In this document: piece after piece, positions 1 through 10,841 of the stretch | Position numbering within the stretch: the stretch's first letter is position 1 | Layout: every line of letters begins with the position of its first letter | Assembly: GCF_003668555.1 (NCBI RefSeq) | Contig: NZ_RCWN01000001.1 | Coordinates: 2,959,541 to 3,023,540 of the forward strand | Direction: 5' to 3' | Source of the DNA: Notoacmeibacter ruber | Lineage (GTDB): Bacteria; Pseudomonadota; Alphaproteobacteria; Rhizobiales; Rhizobiaceae | DNA length: 64,000 bases | Program-made: the position numbers and the translations under genes | Notes under the pieces: model-generated | The model's input: the letters and a program-made list of their open reading frames with translations, nothing else | Database searches by the model: none | Told to the model about the DNA's origin: nothing

Positions 1-990
<990 letters not shown>

Positions 991-1041
991 GAATCAAGCA
1001 CGTTCGGCCGGAGGTCAGGCCGCGTTCTACTGGGAGGAGAA

Positions 1042-1071
1042 GGCTCGGCGCCACTGGTGCCGGGCCTTTTC
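1042..1071 (+). terminator. Intrinsic terminator of pckA
   Basis: Arms GGCTCGGC (1042-1049) and GCCGGGCC (1059-1066) pair with one G-T wobble, and TTTT follows. It lies between pckA and arfB. Confidence 0.7.
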
Positions 1072-1100
1072 ATTGATCGACAGCGCGGCAGATAGGGAAA

Positions 1101-1556
1101 ATGAGCCGTCCACCAAACATCCGCACCATCGATGAGCCTCTGAGGGGCCAGAGGGGAAATGTCGTTTTCCCGCACGAACTCGGCGAGAAATTCGTCGCCT
1201 CGTCCGGTCCCGGCGGGCAGAACGTCAACAAGAATGCCACGGCCGTTCAGCTGCGTTTCGACGTCCCTCACGCCGTCAAGCTGGATGAGCGGACGAAGCG
1301 GCGTCTGATCGAGATGGCCGGAACGCGGGCGAGCAAAGATGGCGAGATCATCATCGAAGCGCAGGAAGGCCGCCGGCAGGAGGCCAACCGCATCGCGGCG
1401 CGCCAGCGCCTGGCAGATCTATTGTGGCAGGCCTCCGCCCCACCGCCGAAGAAACGCCGAAAGACGCGGCCGACGAAAGGCTCGATAGAGCGACGACTCA
1501 AAACCAAATCCCAGCGGGGCGAGATCAAAAGGCTTCGTCAGACGCCCGACAAATAG
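1101..1556 (+). CDS. arfB: Alternative ribosome-rescue factor ArfB (YaeJ-type)
   Basis: A 151-residue class I release-factor homologue without the codon-recognition domain. The catalytic GGQ loop is at residues 38-40 within SSGPGGQNVNK. The C-terminal tail is strongly basic (KKRRKTRPTKGS..., residues ~115-150), as expected for the tail that enters the empty mRNA channel of stalled ribosomes. It hydrolyses peptidyl-tRNA on non-stop ribosomes and backs up trans-translation. It stands alone after the pckA terminator. The GGQ loop plus basic tail and short length exclude RF1/RF2. Confidence 0.93.
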   Translation: MSRPPNIRTIDEPLRGQRGNVVFPHELGEKFVASSGPGGQNVNKNATAVQLRFDVPHAVKLDERTKRRLIEMAGTRASKDGEIIIEAQEGRRQEANRIAARQRLADLLWQASAPPPKKRRKTRPTKGSIERRLKTKSQRGEIKRLRQTPDK

Positions 1557-1695
1557 ATGGGTGCCAAATGCGCTTTGACCGCGCTATAGAAATATAGGTC
1601 TAATGCAATACATAGAAGGAGTGCAGCTTTTGTCCGGCGGCCTGCCGCAATGAGCTTATCTTCTTTCTTCCGAGTGGGTTTCTGTAGGGATGTCG

Positions 1696-2301
1696 ATGCC
1701 GACGACACGTGAGCGCATATTGAACGCTGCTCTCGCGCTCTTCAAAGCGCGCGGCTATCACGCTGCTGGCGTGGCTGACATTCTTGCGCTGGCAAAAGCG
1801 CCGAAAGGATCTCTCTATCATCACTTTCCGGGTGGGAAGCCCGATCTCGCCTCAGCGGCCGTGCGCTCGCTGACCGGGCGGATCGTGGCGCTCTTCGAGG
1901 AGGACGTGGTGGGTGATCTGTCTCCGGAAGAACATCTTTCTCTCCTCTGCGAGCGCTGTTGCCAATGGCTTGTGGAGACCGAGTTCTACGAAGGGGTTAT
2001 CCTCTCCACGCTCGCGATGGGTCTTGGCGAGCCCGAATCCGAGGTCATGGAAACCTTGCTGCATTCGAACAGGGAGATCGTGGACCGTTATGCGGCTTAT
2101 CTGGAGTCACGCGGAATCGAGTCGCCCTATCAGCTTGCATTGACGGTATTGATGACGCTGGAGGGCGCCGTCATCTATGCTCGCATCCGAAGGGATGTCG
2201 CCCCCTTTCGCGCCTGCAAGGCAACTCTTGCGCCCCTGTTCGAGATGGCACGGCGCGAAGGTGGGGAAGAGCGGCATCTCGTCTTGAATCGGATTGGCTA
2301 G
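1696..2301 (+). CDS. TetR/AcrR-family regulator (LmrA/YxaF-like)
   Basis: A 201-residue TetR repressor. The N-terminal helix-turn-helix spans about residues 5-50 (RERILNAALALFKARGYHAAG through SLYHHFPGGK). SLYHHFPGGK is typical of the LmrA/YxaF group, which has a TetR_C_33-like ligand domain. An ATG at 1690 is also possible, but AGGG at 1686-1689 sits at a proper distance only from the ATG at 1696. The gene ends 8 bases before alkB, so the two are probably co-transcribed and the repressor may control alkB as well as itself. The ligand is unknown. Confidence 0.85.
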   Translation: MPTTRERILNAALALFKARGYHAAGVADILALAKAPKGSLYHHFPGGKPDLASAAVRSLTGRIVALFEEDVVGDLSPEEHLSLLCERCCQWLVETEFYEGVILSTLAMGLGEPESEVMETLLHSNREIVDRYAAYLESRGIESPYQLALTVLMTLEGAVIYARIRRDVAPFRACKATLAPLFEMARREGGEERHLVLNRIG

Positions 2302-2309
2302 CAGAACCT

Positions 2310-2927
2310 ATGGCAATCACCCTTCCCGATGGAATTCGCTTCATCCCGGGCGTTCTCGACCGCCCCGCCCAAGAGGCATTGGTCGAAGAGGTGCGGGCCG
2401 TCGTGTCGAAAGCCCCCCTGTTCGTGCCGCGTATGCCGCGAACGGGCAAGGCGATGAGCGTTCGCATGACCAATTGCGGATCGCTCGGCTGGGTCACGGA
2501 TAAGGAGCGCGGCTATCGCTACCAGCCGACTCATCCCGAAACGGGTGAGCCATGGCCGCCTATCCCGGCCAGCCTGCTTGAACTCTGGACCCAATATGCC
2601 GACTGGCCCCATCCGCCGGAAGCGTGTCTGGTAAACTTCTACGAGGACACGGCCAAAATGGGCCTGCATCAGGATAAGGACGAGGAGGAGATGAACGCGC
2701 CGGTGCTTTCCGTCTCTCTTGGTGACACGGCCCTCTTTCGCGTCGGTCCTCCGGCTGGCGGCCGCACGACGTCCTTCCGTCTGGAGAGCGGTGATGTGGT
2801 TGTTCTGGGCGGGGAGGGGCGTATGGCCCGCCATGGCGTCGACCGTCTTCTGCCTGGCACCTCCACCCGTTTGAAGGGTGGCGGCCGTCTCAATCTCACC
2901 CTCCGGCGGGTAACGAGGTCCCGCTAG
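2310..2927 (+). CDS. alkB: Alpha-ketoglutarate-dependent DNA repair dioxygenase AlkB
   Basis: A 205-residue Fe(II)/2-oxoglutarate dioxygenase that removes methyl groups from 1-methyladenine and 3-methylcytosine. Iron ligands are His120-x-Asp122 (LHQDKDE) and His175 (RHGVDR). The 2-oxoglutarate-binding RLNLTLRR follows at 193-200, with the same spacing as the RxNxTxR motif of E. coli AlkB. The start is the ATG 8 bases after the tetR stop; a longer in-frame extension overlaps tetR and is not needed. Being paired with a TetR gene rather than ada suggests control separate from the classic adaptive response (inference). Confidence 0.93.
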   Translation: MAITLPDGIRFIPGVLDRPAQEALVEEVRAVVSKAPLFVPRMPRTGKAMSVRMTNCGSLGWVTDKERGYRYQPTHPETGEPWPPIPASLLELWTQYADWPHPPEACLVNFYEDTAKMGLHQDKDEEEMNAPVLSVSLGDTALFRVGPPAGGRTTSFRLESGDVVVLGGEGRMARHGVDRLLPGTSTRLKGGGRLNLTLRRVTRSR

Positions 2928-2942
2928 CGTCTCTCTATCAGA

Positions 2943-3566
2943 TCAGGAGACCGGCAGCGGATCGCGCCTGTCTGAAGCCGGTTCGGTCCGAGGCGCCATA
3001 GGCTGAGTGACGGCCGCGGGCTCGTCCGTGATCGGCTCCGGAGCCGTCATCTTCGGCAGTTTGACGGGGACGCCTCCCAGAGCCTTGCTGCCGATCGTTT
3101 CAGCCGCCTTCCTGGCGAGTTCGGCCTCCACACGGCTCTTGTTCTGGAGCGCGGAGACAGCCAGTCCGGCTACGCCATTCAGCACATAGCTCGACGTATC
3201 GGCCGTGGTGAAGCGCTGCTGCCACTCCGTCTCGCCGGTGGCCTCGTCGGAAATGGTCGCGGTGCTTTGCATCCGGTTCCCGTCACCGGCGATCAGCGAC
3301 ACGACCGGATTCTTGAAATGAACTTCGGTGATCTCGACGGCCAGCCGTTTCGATGCGCCCTTTTCGGGCTGGCCTGCAACGGCTTGCCGAAGCCCGTCCT
3401 CCGTCATCCGGGCGACGGCGGGCGAACCGCCCTGCGCTGGTTTCGAAACGTCGACAGAGGAGAAATAATAGTCGCCCGCTGGTTTGTAGGCGCTCTGGCT
3501 CTGGCACCCTGCCAGTCCCATGAGCGCGATCATGGCGGCTGCAAATGTTCTGAGGGGGGCCATCAT
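2943..3566 (-). CDS. Predicted outer-membrane lipoprotein, function unknown
   Basis: About 207 residues beginning with a lipoprotein signal peptide: Met-Met-Ala-Pro-Leu-Arg, a hydrophobic stretch and the lipobox LAGC, giving a lipidated cysteine near residue 20. The mature part has no domain I recognise; it is polar and its C-terminal ~40 residues are rich in Pro, Glu and Thr. The start is preceded by GGAGAG. Convergent with alkB (15-base gap) and divergent from the glutathione transferase gene. It could be a periplasmic assembly or stress lipoprotein, but nothing in the sequence decides this. Confidence 0.75.
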   Translation of the reverse strand: MMAPLRTFAAAMIALMGLAGCQSQSAYKPAGDYYFSSVDVSKPAQGGSPAVARMTEDGLRQAVAGQPEKGASKRLAVEITEVHFKNPVVSLIAGDGNRMQSTATISDEATGETEWQQRFTTADTSSYVLNGVAGLAVSALQNKSRVEAELARKAAETIGSKALGGVPVKLPKMTAPEPITDEPAAVTQPMAPRTEPASDRRDPLPVS

Positions 3567-3759
3567 GTCTCTCCGCGATGTTTCGCCGGAAACAGTCTTT
3601 GACCGAATTCCTATAATTGCGCACGCGATTCTCTCTGGAACCTCTCGCAAAAGCCGAGTGTCCGCATCGGGCGCGGTAAAACTGTCACACCGGCTCATCG
3701 TTGCAGAGGCATGGAGTAACTCTATCTGGAAGGCCGAACAAACCGAACGGGAGCCTGAC

Positions 3760-4464
3760 ATGGCCGATCTATCCGCATTCCCCATCACCCGGAAATGGCC
3801 GGCAAGCGATTCCGATATTATCCAGCTCTACTCCTATCCAACGCCGAACGGCGTGAAGGTCTCCGCGATGCTGGAAGAGACGGGAATGGCGTATGAGCCG
3901 CATCTCGTTCGTCTGAATGGCGAGCAGAAGACGGAAGAGTTTCTCTCCCTGAACCCGAACAACAAGATACCGGCGATCATCGACCCGAATGGACCGGACG
4001 GAAAGCCGCTGCCGCTTTTCGAAAGTGGTGCGATCCTGATCTATCTGGCCGACAAATCGGGCGCGTTTCTCGGCACCAGCGAGAGCGAGCGCTATCATAT
4101 CCTGCAATGGCTCATGTTCCAGATGGGCGGTCTTGGGCCGATGCTGGGCCAGTTTGGCCAGTACCGCGACGCCGAGAAGACCGATCTTGGAGAAAAGGAT
4201 CCACGCACGCGCTACCGTAACGAAAGCCGCCGTCTGATCGGCGTTTTGGACGACGCGCTTGAGGGAAAGGCTTACCTCGTCGGAGACACGTACTCGATTG
4301 CCGATATGGCGGCCTGGCCCTGGGTGCGAGGCGTGAAGGAATTCTACAAGGCCGGCGACGAACTGGGTCTGACGGAATCGGAAAACGTGACGCGCTGGCT
4401 CAACCGCTGCCTTGACCGACCGGCCAGCCAGAAGGCGCTGAAAATTCCCGATCCTGAGGCTTGA
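3760..4464 (+). CDS. Glutathione S-transferase family protein (YfcG/YghU-like)
   Basis: A 234-residue two-domain GST. The thioredoxin-like N domain carries TPNGVK (about residues 28-33), typical of the Nu-class disulfide-bond reductases YfcG/YghU, where Thr and Asn replace the catalytic Tyr/Ser. NKIPAI (cis-Pro loop) and FESGAILIYLA (glutathione gamma-Glu site, ESG) follow. The helical C domain has the N-capping motif YSIADMAAWPW. It probably acts as a glutathione-dependent reductase or peroxidase in the cytosol. Long upstream in-frame extensions overlap the divergent lipoprotein gene and are not credible. Confidence 0.9.
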   Translation: MADLSAFPITRKWPASDSDIIQLYSYPTPNGVKVSAMLEETGMAYEPHLVRLNGEQKTEEFLSLNPNNKIPAIIDPNGPDGKPLPLFESGAILIYLADKSGAFLGTSESERYHILQWLMFQMGGLGPMLGQFGQYRDAEKTDLGEKDPRTRYRNESRRLIGVLDDALEGKAYLVGDTYSIADMAAWPWVRGVKEFYKAGDELGLTESENVTRWLNRCLDRPASQKALKIPDPEA

Positions 4465-4467
4465 GAC

Positions 4468-5823
4468 TCAATCCGGCAGGGTGCCGTTCTCTTTGAGGAC
4501 GGCACCGGCCAGATAGAGCGAGCCGCAGATCAGAATGCGCGGCGCTGTGTCATGCGGTTCCTGATTGGCTGAGAGGAGCTTCAGCGCATTGGCAACCGAA
4601 TGGATCGGCTCGGCCGGCAATCCGGCCTCGATGGCCCTGGCCGCGAGCGCGTCGTTGGGCACGGAAGCGTCGCTATCGGGGACCGGCACAGTGAACACCC
4701 GTTTCACCAGCCCGGTGAACTGACGAAAGTAATTGGTCTGATCCTTGGTGTCGATCATCCCGGCAATGAGAAAGACCGGCCGGTCGTCGATCTCGTTGCG
4801 GGCCGCCAGTTCCTCGGCCACCGCCTGCCCTGCTGCAGGGTTGTGTCCGCCATCGAGCCAGATTTCGCTGTTGTCGGGCGCCAGTTCGACGAGGTCGCCT
4901 CGCGAAAGGCGCTGCATTCTCGCTGGCCACTGCACGCTCTGCATGGCCCGGTCGACGGCGCCGTGGCCGATATCGAAACCCGCGCTCCGAACCGCGGCGA
5001 TGGCCGCGGCGGCGTTGGCCAATTGATGGCGGCCGAGAAGGCGTGGCATGGAGAGGTCGAAGAGAACGTCGCCATCCTGATAGACGAAGCGCCCCTGATC
5101 GGGAAAGGCAACGAAATCCTGCCCGTAGACGCTGACAGGACACTCCAGCCGCTCCGCCGTCTCCACCAGAACGTCGCGTGCGGCGTCCTGCATTTGGAAA
5201 CCGATCACCACCGGACAGCCGGGCTTGATGATGCCGGCCTTCTCGGCGGCGACAAGTTCGACACGGTCGCCGAGCCAGGCTGTATGATCGAGAGCCACCG
5301 GCATGATCAGGCTGGTCGCCGGACGCGGTATGATATTGGTGGCGTCGAAGCGGCCACCGAGTCCCACCTCGATAATGGCGACATCCGCCGGATGTTCGGG
5401 AAAAAGGACGAACATCGTTGCCGTCAGGAGCTCGAAGACGGTGATATGCTCGCCGCCATTGGCTTCTGCCACGCGTTCGAGCGCGTCTGCCAGCGTGTCG
5501 TCGTCGACGAGCTTGCCGCCGCCGCGTGCGCCGAGACGAAAGCGCTCGTGCCAGCGTACGAGATGGGGCGAAATATGAACGTGGCAGGAAAGGCCGGCTT
5601 CTTCCAGCAATGCGCGGCAGAACGCCGCCGCGCTTCCCTTGCCATTCGTGCCGGCAATATGGATCACCGGTGGCAGTCGCAGATGCGGATTGCCGAGCCG
5701 TTCCATCAGCCTCAGGATACGATCGAGCGACAGGTCGAACCCCTTCGGATGCAGACCCATGAGGCGTTCGATGGCGTTTTCGGCTTTGTTCCCGGTCAGG
5801 TTTGGTCCTGTTTCGACGTCCAT
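4468..5823 (-). CDS. folC: Bifunctional folylpolyglutamate/dihydrofolate synthase
   Basis: Adds glutamate to dihydropteroate and to folates in the cytosol. A 451-residue Mur-ligase-fold protein with the ATP-binding loop HIAGTNGKGSAAA near residue 55, the GLGGRFDATN segment near residue 155 and DGGHNPAAGQ in the C domain near residue 320. It begins 5 bases after the accD stop and is almost certainly the distal gene of the trpB-cutA-trpA-accD-folC run. The accD-folC pair is a conserved arrangement in alphaproteobacteria. It ends 3 bases from the converging GST gene, without a visible terminator between. Confidence 0.95.
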   Translation of the reverse strand: MDVETGPNLTGNKAENAIERLMGLHPKGFDLSLDRILRLMERLGNPHLRLPPVIHIAGTNGKGSAAAFCRALLEEAGLSCHVHISPHLVRWHERFRLGARGGGKLVDDDTLADALERVAEANGGEHITVFELLTATMFVLFPEHPADVAIIEVGLGGRFDATNIIPRPATSLIMPVALDHTAWLGDRVELVAAEKAGIIKPGCPVVIGFQMQDAARDVLVETAERLECPVSVYGQDFVAFPDQGRFVYQDGDVLFDLSMPRLLGRHQLANAAAAIAAVRSAGFDIGHGAVDRAMQSVQWPARMQRLSRGDLVELAPDNSEIWLDGGHNPAAGQAVAEELAARNEIDDRPVFLIAGMIDTKDQTNYFRQFTGLVKRVFTVPVPDSDASVPNDALAARAIEAGLPAEPIHSVANALKLLSANQEPHDTAPRILICGSLYLAGAVLKENGTLPD

Positions 5824-5828
5824 GACGG

Positions 5829-6776
5829 TCAGGCCGCTGCCGGCTGATCCGCCGTGGCCGGTAGGCGCTTCGGTCCGCCATCTTCAGGCATGTCCGCGTC
5901 ATCGGGCTGGGCCGTTTCGCTGCTTGGCGGCAGTTTCAGGAGGATGCGGAGAATGCGTGCGATTGTCGGACGCAGATCGTGACGCGCGACGACCATGTCC
6001 ACCATGCCGTGATCCTGAAGATATTCGGCAGTCTGGAAGTTTTCCGGTAGCTTCTCGCGGATCGTCTGCTCGATGACACGCTTGCCGGCAAAGCCGATCA
6101 CGGCTCCGGGCTCCGCAATATGGATATCGCCCAGCATGGCATAGGAGGCCGAGACGCCGCCCGTGGTCGGGTTGGTGAGAACCACGATATAGGGAAGACC
6201 CTTCTCGCGGAGCATGTCGAGCGCAGCGGTGGTGCGCGGCAATTGCATCAGCGAGAGGATACCTTCCTGCATGCGTGCGCCGCCGGAGGCCGCGAACATG
6301 ATGAAGGGCCGTTCGAATTCGATCGCCTTCATGATGCCGGTGATGATGGCTTCACCCGCCGCCATGCCGAGCGAGCCGCCCATGAAGGTGAAATCGTGAC
6401 AGGCGACGACGACCGGCACCTGCTCCACCGAGCCGAGTGCCACGACCACGGAATCGTCAAGGCCGGTCTTGTTGCGATATTCCTTGAGCCGGTCCGTATA
6501 ACGCTTCACATCGCGGAACTTGAGCGGATCCTGCGGCACGGACGGCAGCTTCAGGCGCTCATACCAGTTCTCGTCGAAAAAACTCTTCAGTCGTGCATCG
6601 ACCGGAATCTTCATGTGATAGCCGGATGAGGGAATGACCCAGAGATTGTCTTCCAACTCCTTGTGAAAGACCATTTCGCCCGTTTCCGGGCATTTGATCC
6701 AGAGGTTTTCCGGAATGTCGCGCTTGCCGAACATCGAGTTGATGCGTGGGCGCACGTAATTGGTAATCCAGTTCAT
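5829..6776 (-). CDS. accD: Acetyl-CoA carboxylase carboxyltransferase, beta subunit
   Basis: A 315-residue carboxyltransferase beta subunit, which transfers the carboxyl group from biotin to acetyl-CoA together with Acc[14 protein letters not shown] is the usual alphaproteobacterial N-terminus and fixes the start. The crotonase-type core shows [14 protein letters not shown] and [10 protein letters not shown]. The zinc ribbon found in E. coli AccD is degenerate: only one of its four cysteines (KCPETGEM) remains, and the later pair is replaced by Ile-Pro-Ser-Ser-Gly-Tyr-His. This loss is usual in Rhizobiales. The C-terminal ~35 residues are a charged Pro/Ala-rich tail. Confidence 0.96.
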   Translation of the reverse strand: MNWITNYVRPRINSMFGKRDIPENLWIKCPETGEMVFHKELEDNLWVIPSSGYHMKIPVDARLKSFFDENWYERLKLPSVPQDPLKFRDVKRYTDRLKEYRNKTGLDDSVVVALGSVEQVPVVVACHDFTFMGGSLGMAAGEAIITGIMKAIEFERPFIMFAASGGARMQEGILSLMQLPRTTAALDMLREKGLPYIVVLTNPTTGGVSASYAMLGDIHIAEPGAVIGFAGKRVIEQTIREKLPENFQTAEYLQDHGMVDMVVARHDLRPTIARILRILLKLPPSSETAQPDDADMPEDGGPKRLPATADQPAAA

Positions 6777-6885
6777 TGTTCTGCCTCCGGCTGTTCCGGC
6801 TCCCGGCAATTGGTCCAGCGATCTCTTACAATGTCACACGTAGGAGCCGCCAATGCCAATGACAAACATCAGTTCTATTGGATGG

Positions 6886-7716
6886 TCAGGCGTCTGCCCG
6901 GCTGCGGGCCTGTGCGCAACCGCGTGCAAGAGCCGAGACAAGCGTGGAAACCGACGTTGCAGCTTCCTGCGGCGAGCCTGCCTCGGCCATGGCCGAGACG
7001 ATTGCCGAGCCTACGACGACGCCGTCCGCCGCCGCGCCGATGGCCCTAGCCTGCTCTTCGGACTTGACGCCAAAGCCGACACAGACCGGAAGATCGGTAT
7101 GGCCCTTGATCCGCTTGACCGCATCGCCGACCCCTGAAACATCGGCAGAAAGGTTGGCGCCGGTAATTCCGGTCATCGAGACATAATAGACGAAGCCGGA
7201 CGTGTTGGTGAGCACCTTCGGCAGGCGCTTGTCATCGGTCGTCGGCGTTGCGAGCCGGATGAAGTTGATCCCGGCCGCCCGGGCGGGAATGCACAGCTCT
7301 TCATCCATTTCCGGTGGCAAGTCGACAACAATCAGCCCATCGATCCCGGCCGCCTTCGCGTCGGCCAGAAAGCGATCGACCCCGTAGACATAGATCGGAT
7401 TGTAGTAGCCCATCAGAACGACTGGTGTGTCGTCGTCGTTCTTCCGAAAGGTACGCGCGATATCCAACGTCTTCGGCAAGGTCTGCCCGCCGGCGAGAGC
7501 CCGCTTGCCGGCCATATCGATTGTCGGTCCATCCGCCATCGGGTCGGAAAAGGGCAGGCCGAGCTCGATGACATCCGCGCCGCTATCGGCGAGCGCCTGC
7601 ATGACGGCGTTCGAGGTTTCCATGTTGGGGTCGCCAGCCATGAAATAGGTCACGAGGGCGGGGCGGCCTTCATCGCGCAGCTTTGCAAAGCGGCGATCGA
7701 TACGTGTCTCGCTCAT
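6886..7716 (-). CDS. trpA: Tryptophan synthase alpha subunit
   Basis: Cleaves indole-3-glycerol phosphate to indole and glyceraldehyde 3-phosphate, passing indole to TrpB. A 276-residue TIM barrel. The catalytic Glu lies in [17 protein letters not shown] (about residues 48-64) and the catalytic Asp in [11 protein letters not shown]. The phosphate-binding loop near the end is [11 protein letters not shown] then GVVVGSAIV. Its ATG overlaps the stop of cutA (ATGA), so the two are translationally coupled. About 110 bases without a gene separate it from accD. Confidence 0.97.
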   Translation of the reverse strand: MSETRIDRRFAKLRDEGRPALVTYFMAGDPNMETSNAVMQALADSGADVIELGLPFSDPMADGPTIDMAGKRALAGGQTLPKTLDIARTFRKNDDDTPVVLMGYYNPIYVYGVDRFLADAKAAGIDGLIVVDLPPEMDEELCIPARAAGINFIRLATPTTDDKRLPKVLTNTSGFVYYVSMTGITGANLSADVSGVGDAVKRIKGHTDLPVCVGFGVKSEEQARAIGAAADGVVVGSAIVSAMAEAGSPQEAATSVSTLVSALARGCAQARSRADA

Positions 7717-8030
7717 TCTTGCGCTTTCGTCTCTTCTTCCACCCAGCGGGCGTAGTCTTCGGTGGGGATCACATGCTCGTGCCGCGTAATGGCGGGCAGA
7801 TCATAGTCGTGATTATCGTTGAGGAAGGCGGTCAGCGCGTCGACGCGCGCCTTGCTGGTCTTGAAGATGACAAGCGCTTCCTTCTCGTGGGCAATCTGCC
7901 CCTCCCACCAGTAAAGCGCCGTAACCTGGTCGATAATATTGGCGCAGGCCGCAAGGCGCTCATTCAACGCGTCCTGGGCCAGTTTCAGCGCGGTATCGCG
8001 CGAATGGGTCGTGACATGGATTTCGATCAT
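7713..8030 (-). CDS. cutA: Divalent-cation tolerance protein CutA
   Basis: A 105-residue trimeric ferredoxin-fold protein linked in E. coli to copper tolerance; its molecular role is uncertain. Recognisable segments are [22 protein letters not shown], the [12 protein letters not shown] strand and [11 protein letters not shown] at the C-terminal half. The start is the ATG giving [10 protein letters not shown]; a 22-residue upstream extension has no family counterpart. It sits between trpB (79-base gap) and trpA (4-base overlap), inside what is usually an uninterrupted trp block. Confidence 0.9.
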   Translation of the reverse strand: MIEIHVTTHSRDTALKLAQDALNERLAACANIIDQVTALYWWEGQIAHEKEALVIFKTSKARVDALTAFLNDNHDYDLPAITRHEHVIPTEDYARWVEEETKAQE

Positions 8031-8109
8031 GGGGCCCTTCCCGATCTCTGGAGGGGCGAAGCGCTCGCTCTGGTTTCGCGCTTCGCTGGCGTGCAAAAGC
8101 CGGATGAAT

Positions 8110-9333
<1,224 letters not shown>

Positions 9334-9455
9334 CGGAGCGTACTTTCACTGGGACCGAAGATCGGATGGGCATGCCGCAACTTCGCGGCGTCCTCAAGGC
9401 GCGTTCTAGCGAAACGAACCGGGGGGAGCAACGGCGCTGCGACGCCAAGACGTCA

Positions 9456-10043
9456 TCACTTCGAAGTGTCCGGCATGGCGTCGACTGCATAGCGCTGTAT
9501 CGTCGGACCAAGGGATTCAATCACCTCGTTCCGGGACATGGCCGCAATAGGGGGAAGTTGCAGGATGTAGCGACAGAGCGCCAGTCCGAACAACTGGCTG
9601 ACGATCAGGCCGGCCCGGCGTTCGGCGTCGATCGGGTTAATGCGAGTGACCATGGGCACAACCTGGCGGGCGAAAACATCGTGTATATCGGCCCGCATCT
9701 CCTCGTTCTGCGCCGCTGAGCGAAGCAGAATGGCGAGACCCTGATCGCGTTTCTCGTCCTCCCAGAGGTCAAGAAAATGCTCGGTCAGGGTCTTGCCGAT
9801 CTCCTCGCGATTAAGGCTCCCGGGATCGGGAAACTGCAGGTCGACCACCGTGGCGGCCGCGAATAGCCGCTCTTTCGAGCCGAAATAACGGATAACCATA
9901 GAGGGGTCGATGGGGACGGCCTGAGCGATTTTCCGCACCGTCGCGCCTTCATAGCCTCTTTCAAAAAAGAGACGACGGGCTGCTATGAGGATTGCGCTTC
10001 TGGTTCGCGAGGATTTGGTAGCGTTGCGGTGTTCATCGTGCAT
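9456..10043 (-). CDS. TetR-family repressor of the adjacent HXXEE gene
   Basis: A 195-residue TetR protein. The N-terminal HTH runs about residues 12-58 (RSAILIAARRLFFERGYEG ... MVIRYFGSKERLF). The C-terminal part resembles the TetR_C domain of actinobacterial AcrR-like repressors. The start is the ATG at 10043; the TTG at 10058 lies within an operator. It is divergent from the membrane-protein gene at 10142, and the shared promoter region carries two copies of CAACAGGTGTTG, so it most probably represses both genes. The inducer is unknown. Confidence 0.88.
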   Translation of the reverse strand: MHDEHRNATKSSRTRSAILIAARRLFFERGYEGATVRKIAQAVPIDPSMVIRYFGSKERLFAAATVVDLQFPDPGSLNREEIGKTLTEHFLDLWEDEKRDQGLAILLRSAAQNEEMRADIHDVFARQVVPMVTRINPIDAERRAGLIVSQLFGLALCRYILQLPPIAAMSRNEVIESLGPTIQRYAVDAMPDTSK

Positions 10044-10055
10044 AGCCCATTTTGC

Positions 10056-10112
10056 CAACAGGTGTTGACAAAAACAAGGCGGCTACTCTACCCGTTAAGT
10101 CAACAGGTGTTG
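10056..10112. promoter_or_regulatory. Twin TetR operators in a divergent promoter
   Basis: CAACAGGTGTTG (arms CAACA/TGTTG) occurs at 10056-10067 and 10101-10112, with centres 45 bases apart. The left copy overlaps TTGACA (10065-10070), a -35-like hexamer reading towards the plus-strand gene. The right copy overlaps TTGACT on the minus strand (10103-10098), reading towards tetR. Occupancy by the TetR protein would block both promoters. Operator role is inferred; the repeats are seen directly. Confidence 0.75.
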
Positions 10113-10141
10113 GCTTTTAGGTAGATAAGGCGGTGACGCAG

Positions 10142-10765
10142 ATGAACTCACATGTGAGCGGTCATGACTTCCTGATCGGCGCGCTGATCGCGCTCGTGAT
10201 GGGTGCGGCCTTCGTCGTGTTCGGAGGGATGCCGCTACTGGCGACCTTCGTGCCGGGTCTCGCCTTCGCCTTGGGACTTCTGGCATTCCTACGAAAACAG
10301 AACGTTGCAATGGCCGAGGGCGCGCGACTTTACCCGCTCTATTTTGGAACGTTGGCGTGGCAGTTCATCCATTTCGCGGAAGAATACATCACCGGGTTTC
10401 GAAGCCGTTTCCCGGAGCTCTTCGGCAGCACGCCCTATTCCGCCGAACTCTTCGTCGAGATCAACATGATCTCGTACTTTGTCTTCGTGATTGCATTCCT
10501 GCTCGTATTTGAGGGTCGGCGCCGCTTCCTGCTCATCCCGGTGCTGTTCTTCGTGATCTATGGCGCCATCGGCAACGCGATCGCACACACCTATTGGGCG
10601 CTCTGGTCTGGCGGTTACTTTCCCGGCCTCTTCACCGCGCAGCTCTACTGGGTGCTTGGGCCAATGCTGCTGGCACGACTGCTTGGCTCCTGGCGGCCGG
10701 CTATCGTGACGACCACCGGGTTCGGGATCGTGCTGATCGCTACGCTGACGCTGACCATGATTTGA
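10142..10765 (+). CDS. HXXEE domain-containing membrane protein
   Basis: About 207 residues with an estimated six hydrophobic segments. The family-defining His-x-x-Glu-Glu occurs as WQFIHFAEEYITGF near residue 80, and a second conserved-looking site HTYWALWSGGYFPGL lies near residue 155. The HXXEE family is widespread in bacteria and has no established function; the paired acidic and histidine residues in a membrane helix could bind metal (inference). A GTG at 10133 is a possible start, but AAGG at 10127-10130 is well spaced only for the ATG at 10142. It is divergent from and probably repressed by the TetR gene. Confidence 0.83.
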   Translation: MNSHVSGHDFLIGALIALVMGAAFVVFGGMPLLATFVPGLAFALGLLAFLRKQNVAMAEGARLYPLYFGTLAWQFIHFAEEYITGFRSRFPELFGSTPYSAELFVEINMISYFVFVIAFLLVFEGRRRFLLIPVLFFVIYGAIGNAIAHTYWALWSGGYFPGLFTAQLYWVLGPMLLARLLGSWRPAIVTTTGFGIVLIATLTLTMI

Positions 10766-10841
10766 GGTGAGCGCTTTCGGTTCGCCTGACGGCTTTCGTC
10801 ACGCGGCCCTTTTTAGCGCTGGATGACCGAGAACCGGCGAA

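Noticed and set aside
4600..5847. Long open frame (415 codons) on the plus strand
   Set aside because: Antisense shadow of folC; high-GC codon use on the minus strand creates it, and it has no domain or ribosome site.
5829..6776. AccD with three of four zinc-ribbon cysteines missing
   Set aside because: Looks like decay but is the normal state in Rhizobiales AccD; the catalytic core is intact.
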